A stretch of 64,000 bases of DNA from Winogradskyella sp. UBA3174 (GCF_002364335.1 NZ_DEXW01000062.1:75036-139035), one strand, 5' to 3'; positions 16,380 through 24,349 are shown, counted from the first letter of the stretch. The notes: generated by a model not told the origin, from the letters alone. Numbers and translations are program-made.

Positions 16380-18008
16380 TTAAACTTGCAACACGCCTAA
16401 ATTAAATGGTTTATCGATAGGTGCATGATTTGCAGCTTCAATACCCATGCTAATCCAAGTTCGTGTATCTAGTGGGTCTATAACACCATCTGTCCAAATA
16501 CGAGATGCTGCATAGTAAGGTGATACTTGGTCGTCATATCTCGACTTAATTTTATTAAATAATTCGTCTTCTTTCTCTTTTGTAATCGTCTCACCTTTCT
16601 TTTTAAGTGATGCTGTTTCGATTTGTAATAACACTTTAGCGGCAGAATTTCCACTCATCACTGCTAATTCTGCACTTGGCCAAGCTGCAATTAACCTTGG
16701 GTCGTATGCTTTTCCGCACATGGCATAATTTCCGGCTCCATAACTGTTACCAAGAATAATAGTAAATTTTGGTACTACAGAATTACTCACAGCATTTACC
16801 ATTTTGGCGCCATCCTTAATAATTCCCGAATGTTCAGACTTACTACCAACCATAAAGCCAGTAACATCTTGTAAGAATACTAATGGAATCTTTTTCTGAT
16901 TACAATTTGCAATAAAACGGGTGGCTTTATCTGCAGAGTCGTTATAAATTACTCCTCCAAACTGCATTTCTCCTTTTGCAGTTTTAACTAATTGTCTTTG
17001 GTTAGCAACTATACCAACGGCCCAACCATCAATACGAGCATAAGCGGTAATTATAGTTTTACCATAATCTTCTTTATATTCATCAAATTCAGAATTATCA
17101 ACGATACGCTTAATAATTTCTTTCATATCGTATTGATCAGCTCTACTTTTAGGAAGTAAGCCATAGATATCTTCAGGATTCTCTTTTGGTTTTAAAGCTT
17201 TAGATCTATTGTATCCCGCTTTATCAAAATCACCAATTTTGTCAACTATACTTTTAATTTTATCTAAAGCAGCTGCATCATCTTTAGCTTTGTAATCTGT
17301 AACACCAGAAATTTCGCAGTGTGTGGTTGCGCCACCTAAAGTTTCATTATCTACAGATTCTCCAATTGCAGCTTTTACCAAATAACTTCCTGCTAAGAAA
17401 ATACTGCCTGTTTTATCAACTATTAAAGCTTCATCACTCATTATGGGTAAGTAAGCTCCACCTGCAACACAACTCCCCATAACCGCAGCTATTTGGGTTA
17501 TTCCTAAACTACTCATTCTTGCATTGTTTCTAAATATCCGACCAAAATGTTCTTTATCTGGAAAAATTTCATCTTGCATTGGTAAAAAGACACCTGCACT
17601 ATCTACCAAATAAATGATAGGCAATCGGTTTTCCATTGCAATTTCTTGTGCGCGTAAGTTCTTTTTACCCGTAATAGGAAACCAAGCGCCAGCTTTTACA
17701 GTGGCATCATTGGCAACAACAATACATTGCTTCCCTTTTACATATCCGATTTTAATAACAACACCTCCAGAAGGGCAACCTCCGTATTGCTCATACATAC
17801 CATCACCAGCAAAAGCTCCAATCTCAATAGATTTAGCTTTTGTGTCTAGTAAATAATCGATGCGCTCACGTGCAGTCATTTTACCTTTACCACGATGCTT
17901 TTCCATGCTCTTTTCGCCACCACCAAGTTTTACCTTAGCTAAACGCCTATTAAGGTCAGAGAGTAGAAGTTTATTATGATCTTCGTTTTTATTGAATTTA
18001 ATATCCAT
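16380..18008 (-). CDS. acyl-CoA carboxylase carboxyltransferase (beta) subunit
   Basis: A carboxyltransferase of about 542 residues that moves CO2 from carboxybiotin to an acyl-CoA. Two crotonase-like halves are visible: the N-half with VVANDATVKAGAWFPITGKK, LVDSAGVFLPMQ and GSCVAGGAYLPIMSDEA; the C-half with FLQDVTGFMVGSKSEHSG and NSYGAGNYAMCGKAYDPR. The pattern is closest to methylcrotonyl-CoA carboxylase beta (leucine degradation), with propionyl-CoA carboxylase as the alternative. No biotin carboxylase subunit is nearby. I chose the ATG at 18006-18008. The frame reaches a GTG at 18029, but that codon falls in a -7-like box (TAAATTCG, minus strand). Confidence 0.92.
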   Translation of the reverse strand: MDIKFNKNEDHNKLLLSDLNRRLAKVKLGGGEKSMEKHRGKGKMTARERIDYLLDTKAKSIEIGAFAGDGMYEQYGGCPSGGVVIKIGYVKGKQCIVVANDATVKAGAWFPITGKKNLRAQEIAMENRLPIIYLVDSAGVFLPMQDEIFPDKEHFGRIFRNNARMSSLGITQIAAVMGSCVAGGAYLPIMSDEALIVDKTGSIFLAGSYLVKAAIGESVDNETLGGATTHCEISGVTDYKAKDDAAALDKIKSIVDKIGDFDKAGYNRSKALKPKENPEDIYGLLPKSRADQYDMKEIIKRIVDNSEFDEYKEDYGKTIITAYARIDGWAVGIVANQRQLVKTAKGEMQFGGVIYNDSADKATRFIANCNQKKIPLVFLQDVTGFMVGSKSEHSGIIKDGAKMVNAVSNSVVPKFTIILGNSYGAGNYAMCGKAYDPRLIAAWPSAELAVMSGNSAAKVLLQIETASLKKKGETITKEKEDELFNKIKSRYDDQVSPYYAASRIWTDGVIDPLDTRTWISMGIEAANHAPIDKPFNLGVLQV

Positions 18009-18102
18009 TAATAGAGAATTGTTTTGCACGAATTTACGAAAGTTTATAATGAGAATTTAAACGATTAATCTAAATGAAATGTTAAATATTAATTACATGG
18101 AA

Positions 18103-18122
18103 TTATATTCCTTGGAATATAA
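18103..18122. promoter_or_regulatory. putative MarR operator overlapping the -33 box
   Basis: An inverted repeat with 9-bp arms, TTATATTCC and GGAATATAA, around a central TT. The TTG at 18112-18114 falls at the -33 position of the downstream promoter, so a bound repressor would block polymerase. A second overlapping repeat, GGAAT-TAT-ATTCC, covers 18099-18111. The core ATWTTCCWWGGAAWAT recurs at 19152-19175. Confidence 0.65.
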
Positions 18123-18142
18123 ATATTTTTATTGTAAATTTG
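18112..18142 (+). promoter_or_regulatory. promoter of the FMN reductase-MarR unit
   Basis: TTG at 18112-18114 and TAAATTTG at 18135-18142 are spaced 20 bases apart, the same spacing as at 12871. The ATG lies 25 bases downstream. Confidence 0.6.
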
Positions 18143-18167
18143 ATTTCTTAATAACAACAAAAAAGAT

Positions 18168-18698
18168 ATGAAACATATAATAGCATTTGCAGGAAGTGAT
18201 AGTAAAACCTCAATCAATAAACAATTAGCAACTTATGCAGCGTCATTAGTAGATGGTGCAGATGTAACTGTCTTAGACTTAAATGATTTTAAATTACCAG
18301 TTTACAGTATGAATTTAGAGCTTTCTGATGGCATCCCAGATAATGCTCAAAAGTTTTTAGACAGAGTTAAGTCATCAGACGGTATCGTATTATCATTGGC
18401 AGAACATAACGGAACATATGCAACCGTATTCAAAAATTTATTTGATTGGATGTCTCGACTTGATGGTAAATTATGGAGCAATAAGCCAATGTTATTAATG
18501 GCTACATCTCCAGGAGCTAGAGGTGGATCTACAGGATTACAAATTGCGCAAGGCCGTTTTGGTTTTATGGGTGGAAACATAGTTGGAAGTTTTAGCTTAC
18601 CATCATTTGGTGATAACTTCCTAGATGGGAAGATTACGAATAAAGAACTAAATGATCAATTGTTAGAAGAAGTAAATCAGCTTGCTGAAAGCATTTAA
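18168..18698 (+). CDS. NAD(P)H-dependent FMN reductase family protein
   Basis: A 176-residue flavodoxin-fold flavoprotein that reduces quinones, azo compounds or similar acceptors using NAD(P)H. The FMN phosphate loop is AFAGSDSKTSINKQLA (about residues 6-21). SLAEHNGTYATVFKNLFDWMSR near 96-117 is the family signature, and SPGARGGSTGLQ near 134-145 contacts the cofactor. The length is typical of the small dimeric type. It is the first gene of a redox-response module. The MarR gene follows one base after its stop and two pirins come next. An operator-like repeat overlaps its promoter. Confidence 0.92.
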   Translation: MKHIIAFAGSDSKTSINKQLATYAASLVDGADVTVLDLNDFKLPVYSMNLELSDGIPDNAQKFLDRVKSSDGIVLSLAEHNGTYATVFKNLFDWMSRLDGKLWSNKPMLLMATSPGARGGSTGLQIAQGRFGFMGGNIVGSFSLPSFGDNFLDGKITNKELNDQLLEEVNQLAESI

Positions 18699-18699
18699 T

Positions 18700-19137
18700 A
18701 TGGGTGATTTAGCAAAAGATATCAATTCTAAATTCGAAAATAACCGTGTTAAGGCGTTATTAAATATTATTTATACAGCGAATTGGATAACAAGTTGTCA
18801 AAACGAGTTTTTCAAAGACTTTGGTCTTTCGCCGCAACAGTATAATATTCTTAGAATTTTAAATGGCTCAGATGAGGCTTTAAATGTTCAAACTATTAAA
18901 GATAGAATGTTAGAACGTTCACCAAATGCTACCCGATTAATGGATAAGCTTTGTGCTAAAGATTATATAGAACGATTGCCCTCTGAACACGATAGGCGTG
19001 TGGTTAAGATTATTATTACAGAAGATGGGAAGCGTCTATTAAATACGATTCCCAAAAGCTTAAATAAAGAGTTGCTCAAAAATTTAAATGAAGACGAGGC
19101 AGAAAATTTAAGTAATTTATTAGATAAAATGCGCTAG
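18700..19137 (+). CDS. MarR family transcriptional regulator
   Basis: A winged-helix regulator of about 145 residues. The helix-turn-helix and wing are seen in FGLSPQQYNILRIL, IKDRMLERSPNATRLMDKL and LPSEHDRRVVKIIITEDG, the last being the conserved wing (DxRRxxxxLTxxG). I chose the ATG at 18700, one base after the reductase stop. An in-frame TTG at 18682 would add six residues overlapping the reductase. MarR proteins commonly repress their own operon and respond to phenolic, quinone or oxidant signals. Two matching palindromes flank this gene (18103 and 19152), so autoregulation and control of the pirins are likely. Confidence 0.92.
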   Translation: MGDLAKDINSKFENNRVKALLNIIYTANWITSCQNEFFKDFGLSPQQYNILRILNGSDEALNVQTIKDRMLERSPNATRLMDKLCAKDYIERLPSEHDRRVVKIIITEDGKRLLNTIPKSLNKELLKNLNEDEAENLSNLLDKMR

Positions 19138-19151
19138 GTATTTTTTTAACT

Positions 19152-19175
19152 AAATATTTTCCATGGAAAATATTT
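19152..19175. promoter_or_regulatory. 24-bp perfect palindrome, putative MarR operator for the pirin genes
   Basis: A perfect 24-base palindrome centred on CCATGG (half site AAATATTTTCC). It lies 15 bases upstream of the first pirin ATG and shares the core ATWTTCCWWGGAAWAT with the repeat at 18103-18122. It has no T run on its 3' side, so it is unlikely to be a terminator. Confidence 0.65.
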
Positions 19176-19190
19176 TAATAAAGAAAAGAG

Positions 19191-20063
19191 ATGAAATTAA
19201 ATACAATTAAAGACATATGGAGAAGTGATTTCGTAAACATGGGGCCAATAAGATTGCGTCAGCCATTACCAACACAACAATTAGATATGGTAGATCCATT
19301 TATATTACTGCATCATTATGGACCTTATGAAATCAATGAAAAAAGTAATCCATTTGATTTAGGGCCACATCCACATAGAGGTTTTGAGCCTATAACATTT
19401 TTGGTACAAGGAGAACAGTTACATCGCGATTCTTTAGGGAATGAAAGCACTGTAAAAGCTGGTGATGTTCAATGGACAACCGCTGGTCGTGGTATTATTC
19501 ATGCAGAAGGACCAACAAAAGACTTCGTTAAAAAAGGAGGAACCATTGAGGGTATTCAACTATGGTTGAATCTTCCAGCAGAGAAAAAGATGATGGAAGC
19601 TAATTATCAACATTCAAAATATGAGGATTTTAGAGTTGCAACCTCAGATGATAAAAAAGTAGAAACTAGAATAGTTGCTGGTGAGTTAAATCAGACTTAC
19701 GGAATAATTGCAACGCAAACACCAGTTAATGCTTTTATGATTGAGGCAAAAGTTAATGGTAGCGAATCTATTACGTTCTCACATTTGCATCAAGGCCTAT
19801 TATATCTTTTAAAAGGGAAAGTAAAAGTTAACGGTGCAACAATCTTAGAGTTGGATAAAAACCAAATGATTCAGTTTAATCAAGATGGAGAAGGATTTTC
19901 AATTGAGGCGGAAGATAATAGTCTATTGTTATTCTTATCTGGCGAACCCTTCAATGAACCTGTTAAAACTTATGGGCCTTATGTAATGAATACACAAACA
20001 GAGCTAATGGAAGCTATGCGAGATTATCAAATGGGTAAAATGGGATTTCTTACACCGAATTAA
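19191..20063 (+). CDS. pirin family protein
   Basis: A 290-residue bicupin. The N-terminal cupin carries the metal-ligand set HPHRGFEPITF (near residues 62-72), LHRDSLG and GIIHAEGP, which in pirins bind iron or another metal and confer quercetinase-like activity in some members. The C-terminal cupin includes SHLHQGLLYLLKG. The physiological substrate is unknown, and bacterial pirins are often induced by oxidative or electrophile stress. Its position behind the palindrome at 19152 and a MarR gene agrees with that. The second pirin starts 19 bases after it. Confidence 0.9.
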   Translation: MKLNTIKDIWRSDFVNMGPIRLRQPLPTQQLDMVDPFILLHHYGPYEINEKSNPFDLGPHPHRGFEPITFLVQGEQLHRDSLGNESTVKAGDVQWTTAGRGIIHAEGPTKDFVKKGGTIEGIQLWLNLPAEKKMMEANYQHSKYEDFRVATSDDKKVETRIVAGELNQTYGIIATQTPVNAFMIEAKVNGSESITFSHLHQGLLYLLKGKVKVNGATILELDKNQMIQFNQDGEGFSIEAEDNSLLLFLSGEPFNEPVKTYGPYVMNTQTELMEAMRDYQMGKMGFLTPN

Positions 20064-20082
20064 ATATAATATATTAAATATC

Positions 20083-20799
20083 ATGAAAACTATAATACAC
20101 AAAGCAAATACAAGAGGACATGCAGATCAAGGCTGGTTAAAATCGTATCATAGCTTTAGTTTTGCGAGTTATCAAAACACAGAGCGTAATAATTTTGGAA
20201 TGTTAAGAGTCCTAAACGATGATATTGTGCAACCGAAAATGGGTTTTGGAACACATCCGCATCAGAATATGGAAATTATTTCTATTCCATTAAAAGGTGC
20301 TTTATCTCATAAGGATAATATGGGTAATAAAAAGGCTATTGAAGTTGGTGAAGTACAAGTGATGAGTGCAGGAACAGGTTTGTCACATTCAGAATTTAAC
20401 GATAGTAAAACGGATGAAGTAAATTTTATTCAGTTATGGATTATTCCTGAAGAAATGAGTGTTAAACCGAATTACGAACAACGTATTTTTTCTGAAGAAG
20501 GTAAAGTAAATCGACTTCAAACAGTTGTGGCTCCAAAAGATAAATTAGAAGGTGATGCTTTACCAATAAGTCAACAAGCCTATATTTATAGAATTAGCTT
20601 AGATAGAGATAAATCAATAGATATAAGTTTAAAGTCTAAACAAAATGGATTATATATTTTTATTTTAGATGGAGAGGTGGAAGTAGAAGGTCATTTACTT
20701 TTTGAGAGAGACGCTTTAGGTGTTTCAGAATTTGAAAGTCTTAAAATTAATGCGACCCACGATTCTCAATTGATAATCATAGAAGTACCCATGTACTAG
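20083..20799 (+). CDS. pirin family protein, YhhW-like
   Basis: A 238-residue bicupin of the shorter YhhW type. The N-terminal cupin shows GWLKSYHSFSFASY, THPHQNMEIISIPLKG, LSHKDNMG and GLSHSEFN, with the three His and one Glu expected for metal binding. The C-terminal cupin is degenerate. YhhW of E. coli has quercetin 2,3-dioxygenase activity in vitro, but the natural substrate is unclear. It is the last gene of the redox module, with a hairpin terminator 25 bases after its stop. Having a long and a short pirin side by side suggests non-identical roles. Confidence 0.9.
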   Translation: MKTIIHKANTRGHADQGWLKSYHSFSFASYQNTERNNFGMLRVLNDDIVQPKMGFGTHPHQNMEIISIPLKGALSHKDNMGNKKAIEVGEVQVMSAGTGLSHSEFNDSKTDEVNFIQLWIIPEEMSVKPNYEQRIFSEEGKVNRLQTVVAPKDKLEGDALPISQQAYIYRISLDRDKSIDISLKSKQNGLYIFILDGEVEVEGHLLFERDALGVSEFESLKINATHDSQLIIIEVPMY

Positions 20800-20823
20800 T
20801 GGGTGCTAATACTAATTTGTGTC

Positions 20824-20853
20824 AAAAGCATCCTTATTTAGGGTGCTTTTTTT
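20824..20853 (+). terminator. intrinsic terminator after the pirin genes
   Basis: AAAAGCATCC (20824-20833) pairs with GGGTGCTTTT (20841-20850), with one T-G pair and a 7-base loop, and the T run continues. Confidence 0.8.
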
Positions 20854-20911
20854 GGTTTATTTCACGATATTTGTATTTCGATTAATTATCAAAAACTAAC
20901 AGAATAAGAAT

Positions 20912-21094
20912 ATGGCGATGAATAAAAACACAGTGCTAGCATGGGCTACCACAGTAATGATCTTAGTAGGATTAGGATTAATTGCATTAGGTGCATTTAG
21001 GTATGATGATGTCGCAGGTTGGGGATTTGCAGCTGTAGGAATAGGCTTTTTTGCAATTGCATGGGTATTTAACGCTTTAAAAGGACGTGTATAA
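20912..21094 (+). CDS. CAL67264-type small membrane protein
   Basis: A 60-residue protein with two hydrophobic helices (about residues 8-28 and 36-56) and little else. The sequence resembles the small family NCBI names after Gramella CAL67264, which from memory sits beside the ABC-F gene in flavobacteria. The family assignment is from memory, not a search. Its TAA overlaps the ettA start as TAATG, so translation of the two is coupled. The function is unknown. Confidence 0.78.
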   Translation: MAMNKNTVLAWATTVMILVGLGLIALGAFRYDDVAGWGFAAVGIGFFAIAWVFNALKGRV

Positions 21095-22785
21095 TGAGTG
21101 ATGATAAAAAAGTAATTTTTGCAATGTCTGGTCTTACAAAGGCCTTTTCTGGTGCAAACACACCAGTATTAAAGAATATTTATTTAAGTTTTTTCTACGG
21201 AGCTAAGATTGGAATTTTAGGTCTTAATGGTTCTGGTAAATCTACATTGTTAAAGATTATTGCAGGTGTTGATAAAAACTATCAAGGTGATGTTACATTT
21301 CAACCAGGTTATACCGTTGGTTATTTAGAACAAGAGCCAAAATTAGATGAAGACAAAACGGTAATGGAAATCGTTAGAGAAGGTGCTGCTGAAACGGTTG
21401 CCATTTTAGACGAATATAATAGTATCAATGACCAATTTGGCTTAGAAGAGGTCTATAGCGATGCTGATAAGATGGAAAAACTTATGAATCGTCAAGCAGA
21501 ACTTCAGGATCAGATTGATGCTGCAGGTGCTTGGGAGTTAGATACCAAGTTAGAAATTGCAATGGATGCACTTAGAACACCAGATGGTGATAAAAAAATA
21601 AGTGTACTTTCTGGTGGTGAAAGACGTCGTGTTGCTCTATGTCGTTTGCTTTTACAAGAACCAGATGTTTTGTTATTAGATGAACCGACAAACCACTTGG
21701 ATGCAGAATCGGTACATTGGTTAGAACATCATTTAGCACAATATAAAGGAACAGTAATTGCTGTAACACATGATAGATACTTTTTAGATAACGTAGCAGG
21801 TTGGATTTTAGAGTTAGACAGAGGTGAGGGTATTCCTTGGAAAGGTAACTACTCTTCTTGGTTAGACCAAAAGTCTAAACGTATGGCTCAAGAAAGTAAG
21901 GTTGCATCTAAGCGTCAGAAAACCTTAGAACGTGAGCTCGATTGGGTAAGACAGGGAGCTAAAGGTCGTCAGACCAAACAAAAAGCACGTTTAAAGAATT
22001 ATGATAAGCTAATGAGTCAAGATCAAAAACAACTTGATGAAAAATTAGAAATCTATATACCAAATGGTCCTCGTTTAGGAACAAATGTGATTGAAGCTAT
22101 CGGAGTAGCTAAAGGTTATGATGATAAATTATTATATGATGATTTAAATTTCAATCTTCCGCAGGCAGGAATTGTTGGTGTTATTGGGCCAAATGGTGCT
22201 GGTAAAACAACAATTTTTAGAATGATAATGGGAGAAGAGAATGCTGATAAAGGAGAATTCAAAGTCGGTGAAACAGCAAAAATTGCTTACGTAGACCAAA
22301 AACATTCTAACATAGATCCAGAAAAAACAATTTGGCAAAACTTTAGTGATGAGCAAGAGTTGGTTATGATGGGAGGAAAGGAAGTAAATTCTAGAGCTTA
22401 TTTAAGCCGATTCAATTTCTCTGGAGGTGAACAAAACAAAAAAGTAAAATTACTTTCAGGTGGTGAGCGTAACCGTTTACATTTAGCGATGACGCTAAAG
22501 GAAGAAGGTAATGTATTACTTTTAGATGAGCCTACCAATGATTTAGATGTCAACACATTAAGGGCACTAGAAGAAGGTTTAGAGAATTTTGCAGGATGTG
22601 CGGTTGTTATTAGTCACGATAGATGGTTCTTAGATAGAATATGTACACACATCTTAGCTTTTGAAGGGGACTCTCAGGTCTATTTCTTTGAAGGTGGATT
22701 TAGTGAATACGAAGAAAATAAGAAGAAACGTTTAGGTGGTGATTTAATGCCAAAACGTATTAAGTATAGAAAATTAGTAAGATAA
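21094..22785 (+). CDS. ettA: energy-dependent translational throttle protein EttA (ABC-F)
   Basis: A 563-residue soluble ABC-F ATPase with two nucleotide-binding domains and no membrane span. Domain 1 has Walker A GLNGSGKS at residues 43-50, signature LSGGERRRVAL and Walker B DVLLLDEPTNHLD. A linker rich in basic residues (RQGAKGRQTKQKARLKNYDK) follows. Domain 2 has Walker A GPNGAGKTT, signature LSGGERNRLHLA and VLLLDEPTNDLD. EttA binds the ribosomal E site and gates the first peptide bond according to the ATP/ADP ratio. Length and linker match EttA rather than other ABC-F subgroups. It starts inside the stop codon of the upstream small gene. Confidence 0.95.
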   Translation: MSDDKKVIFAMSGLTKAFSGANTPVLKNIYLSFFYGAKIGILGLNGSGKSTLLKIIAGVDKNYQGDVTFQPGYTVGYLEQEPKLDEDKTVMEIVREGAAETVAILDEYNSINDQFGLEEVYSDADKMEKLMNRQAELQDQIDAAGAWELDTKLEIAMDALRTPDGDKKISVLSGGERRRVALCRLLLQEPDVLLLDEPTNHLDAESVHWLEHHLAQYKGTVIAVTHDRYFLDNVAGWILELDRGEGIPWKGNYSSWLDQKSKRMAQESKVASKRQKTLERELDWVRQGAKGRQTKQKARLKNYDKLMSQDQKQLDEKLEIYIPNGPRLGTNVIEAIGVAKGYDDKLLYDDLNFNLPQAGIVGVIGPNGAGKTTIFRMIMGEENADKGEFKVGETAKIAYVDQKHSNIDPEKTIWQNFSDEQELVMMGGKEVNSRAYLSRFNFSGGEQNKKVKLLSGGERNRLHLAMTLKEEGNVLLLDEPTNDLDVNTLRALEEGLENFAGCAVVISHDRWFLDRICTHILAFEGDSQVYFFEGGFSEYEENKKKRLGGDLMPKRIKYRKLVR

Positions 22786-22806
22786 TATTTTACACTTTAG
22801 TGAACT

Positions 22807-22834
22807 AAAAAAGCCAGCATTTGCTGGCTTTTTT
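22807..22834. terminator. bidirectional intrinsic terminator between ettA and a small minus-strand gene
   Basis: A perfect stem, AAAAAAGCCAGCA with TGCTGGCTTTTTT, and a 2-base loop (22820-22821). A runs on one side and T runs on the other let it work in both directions. ettA stops 21 bases before it and the 50-residue minus-strand ORF stops 5 bases after it. Confidence 0.88.
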
Positions 22835-22839
22835 GTTTA

Positions 22840-22992
22840 TTATATTTTATCGTTTTCTAATTGTTTTATTTTTGATTTTAGTTTGTTAACTTTAATTAAA
22901 TTAAGAACAAGTAAAATTGATAGTGTCAAAAAACCGATAGCTAGAATACTTATAATTTTTTCAGATGAATCGTTGGTTGAAATTAATTCCAT
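22840..22992 (-). CDS. 50-residue single-span membrane protein, unknown
   Basis: I found this small ORF by reading the minus strand. It runs from the ATG at 22990-22992 to the stop at 22840-22842. A short acidic N-terminus (MELISTNDSSEK) precedes one hydrophobic helix (about residues 13-34) and a Lys-rich amphipathic tail (KVNKLKSKIKQLENDK) that could form a coiled coil. It starts 8 bases after the stop of a 74-residue gene with the same layout and ends 5 bases before a strong hairpin terminator. This argues for a real two-gene unit. No family is recognised. Confidence 0.6.
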   Translation of the reverse strand: MELISTNDSSEKIISILAIGFLTLSILLVLNLIKVNKLKSKIKQLENDKI

Positions 22993-23000
22993 AATTAAAA

Positions 23001-23225
23001 TTAATTATCACCATAAAGATGCCCACTAGTAAAATCTTTGTAAGATTCATCAACATCTTTAAAAGCGTTAGTTTCCATTAATTTTTTATTCTCAGCTTTT
23101 AACTTATACATTTTAAGTATCGCTATAATTATAAAAACAAGAAAAATGGACGCTACAGTTATTAAAATCATCGTAAGTTGGGTGGTAGTCACAACTAAGG
23201 CTTTATAAAGCAGGTTATTACACAT
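23001..23225 (-). CDS. 74-residue single-span membrane protein with acidic C-terminal tail, unknown
   Basis: The ATG at 23223-23225 gives 74 residues. An internal Met (residue 19, MILITVAS) is an alternative start that would place the membrane helix at the very N-terminus. The helix spans about residues 17-40, followed by a short coiled-coil-like stretch (KMYKLKAENKKLME) and an acidic or aromatic end (DESYKDFTSGHLYGDN). It precedes the 50-residue ORF by 8 bases in what appears to be one transcript. It may be a small accessory subunit of a membrane complex, but nothing nearby identifies the partner. Confidence 0.65.
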   Translation of the reverse strand: MCNNLLYKALVVTTTQLTMILITVASIFLVFIIIAILKMYKLKAENKKLMETNAFKDVDESYKDFTSGHLYGDN

Positions 23226-23440
23226 GATTGAATTTATTAAATTTGGGTTCTATGGTGCTAATATAGAAAGAAAATGGATGATAAACACTTAATTTTAAAT
23301 AATTTACGATATTTTATTGTCAATTTCACCGATTAAACGCTTGGTAATTCGGCTGATAAGCAATGTTTTCCGTCCAAATACAAGTTTTAGCAACTTATTA
23401 ACAATCTAAATTTTAACATAATTATGATTTATAAACGTGT

Positions 23441-24184
23441 TTAATACCACTTTAAGAAAATAACATCTATAGTTTCATTAGCTTCATTTACAATAGACTT
23501 AAACTTATTTATATCGCTTAGACCTTCGGTTCCTCTATAATGATAAGGGTAAACTTTTTTTGGTTTAAACTCTAAAACGGCACTAGCAGCACTACCAACA
23601 GTCATTGTATAAGGTAGATTCATACAGACAAATGCTTTGTCTATATCTTTAAGATTACGCATTTCTAGAATATCTTCTGTATCACCAGAAATATAGATAC
23701 GCTCTCCATTAATAGTAATAACGTAGCCGTTACCTCTTCCTTTAGGATGAAATTTTAAAGCCTCTTCTCTTAAGTTGTACATGGGAATAGTTTCAATAGA
23801 TAATTTTTTATAATTATATAAATTCCCGTTATTTAAAGTCACCATTATTTTTCCTAAATCTTTAGGTAATTGCTCCATAACAGCTTTAGGACCTAATATC
23901 ATAGTGTCATCAAGATCTAAAGACTCTAAAGTTTTAATATCTAAATGATCTCCGTGTATATCTGTTATCAAAACTAATGTTGGTTTTTTTTGGTCTTTAA
24001 AAGCTTCCTTACCACCAGTAGGATCAATATATATAACATCCTTATTAGTCTCTAAAACTAAAGTACCATGTTTAATCGGTGTAATCTTAACAGTGGAAAT
24101 AGCAACTGATCCATCAGTTTTTTCTTTTTTACAGCTTGCTAATGTTGTAATTATTGCTAACAATATTAGTCTTGTAATTTTCAT
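23441..24184 (-). CDS. metallo-beta-lactamase-fold hydrolase, lipoprotein (UlaG-like)
   Basis: A 247-residue protein with a lipoprotein signal: a hydrophobic core then LASC, with Cys18 as the lipidation site. The fold is the UlaG/RNase Z-like metallo-beta-lactamase type. VLITDIHGDHLD lies at residues 71-82, a glycine-rich ISGDTED near 165, and PYHYRG near the C-terminus. The usual HxHxDH metal motif here reads DxHxDH (residues 75-80), with Asp in place of the first His. The substrate is unknown. It is probably attached to the periplasmic face of an envelope membrane. It is divergent from the coiled-coil gene at 24350 across a region full of inverted repeats. Confidence 0.82.
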   Translation of the reverse strand: MKITRLILLAIITTLASCKKEKTDGSVAISTVKITPIKHGTLVLETNKDVIYIDPTGGKEAFKDQKKPTLVLITDIHGDHLDIKTLESLDLDDTMILGPKAVMEQLPKDLGKIMVTLNNGNLYNYKKLSIETIPMYNLREEALKFHPKGRGNGYVITINGERIYISGDTEDILEMRNLKDIDKAFVCMNLPYTMTVGSAASAVLEFKPKKVYPYHYRGTEGLSDINKFKSIVNEANETIDVIFLKWY

Positions 24185-24192
24185 AATTTTTT

Positions 24193-24210
24193 TTTGATAA
24201 AGGTATCAAA
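24193..24210. repeat. inverted repeat next to the MBL-fold gene start
   Basis: TTTGATA (24193-24199) and TATCAAA (24204-24210) form 7-bp perfect arms around AAGG. It lies 9 to 26 bases upstream of the minus-strand ATG at 24184 and could be an operator in its leader. Confidence 0.5.
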
Positions 24211-24216
24211 CAAGAA

Positions 24217-24252
24217 TTTCTAATAAAAATTATGTAACATTTTTATTAGAAA
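24217..24252. repeat. 14-bp perfect inverted repeat in a divergent intergenic region
   Basis: TTTCTAATAAAAAT (24217-24230) and ATTTTTATTAGAAA (24239-24252) are exact reverse complements around TATGTAAC. A further GGTATC / GATACC pair flanks the arms with unequal spacing. The loop octamer TATGTAAC occurs again at 24317-24324. TGTAAC followed 14 bases later by CGATAC also resembles an ECF-sigma promoter, which is speculative. Confidence 0.65.
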
Positions 24253-24270
24253 CGATACCTATAATTTAGC

Positions 24271-24303
24271 CGGTAAAGTTTTTATAGTCATAAAAATTTA
24301 CCG
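24271..24303. repeat. second large inverted repeat in the same intergenic region
   Basis: CGGTAAAGTTTTTAT (24271-24285) pairs with ATAAAAATTTACCG (24290-24303) around AGTC, with one bulged G. It lies about 47 bases upstream of the coiled-coil gene ATG. No T run follows on either strand, so it is not a classical terminator. Confidence 0.6.
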
Positions 24304-24349
24304 AAATTGCTTAACCTATGTAACGTTCAACTAAATAACACAATAAAAT

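Noticed and set aside
18009..18029. GTG start that would lengthen the carboxylase by seven residues
   Set aside because: The ATG at 18006-18008 gives a normal N-terminus, and the GTG falls in a promoter-like box.
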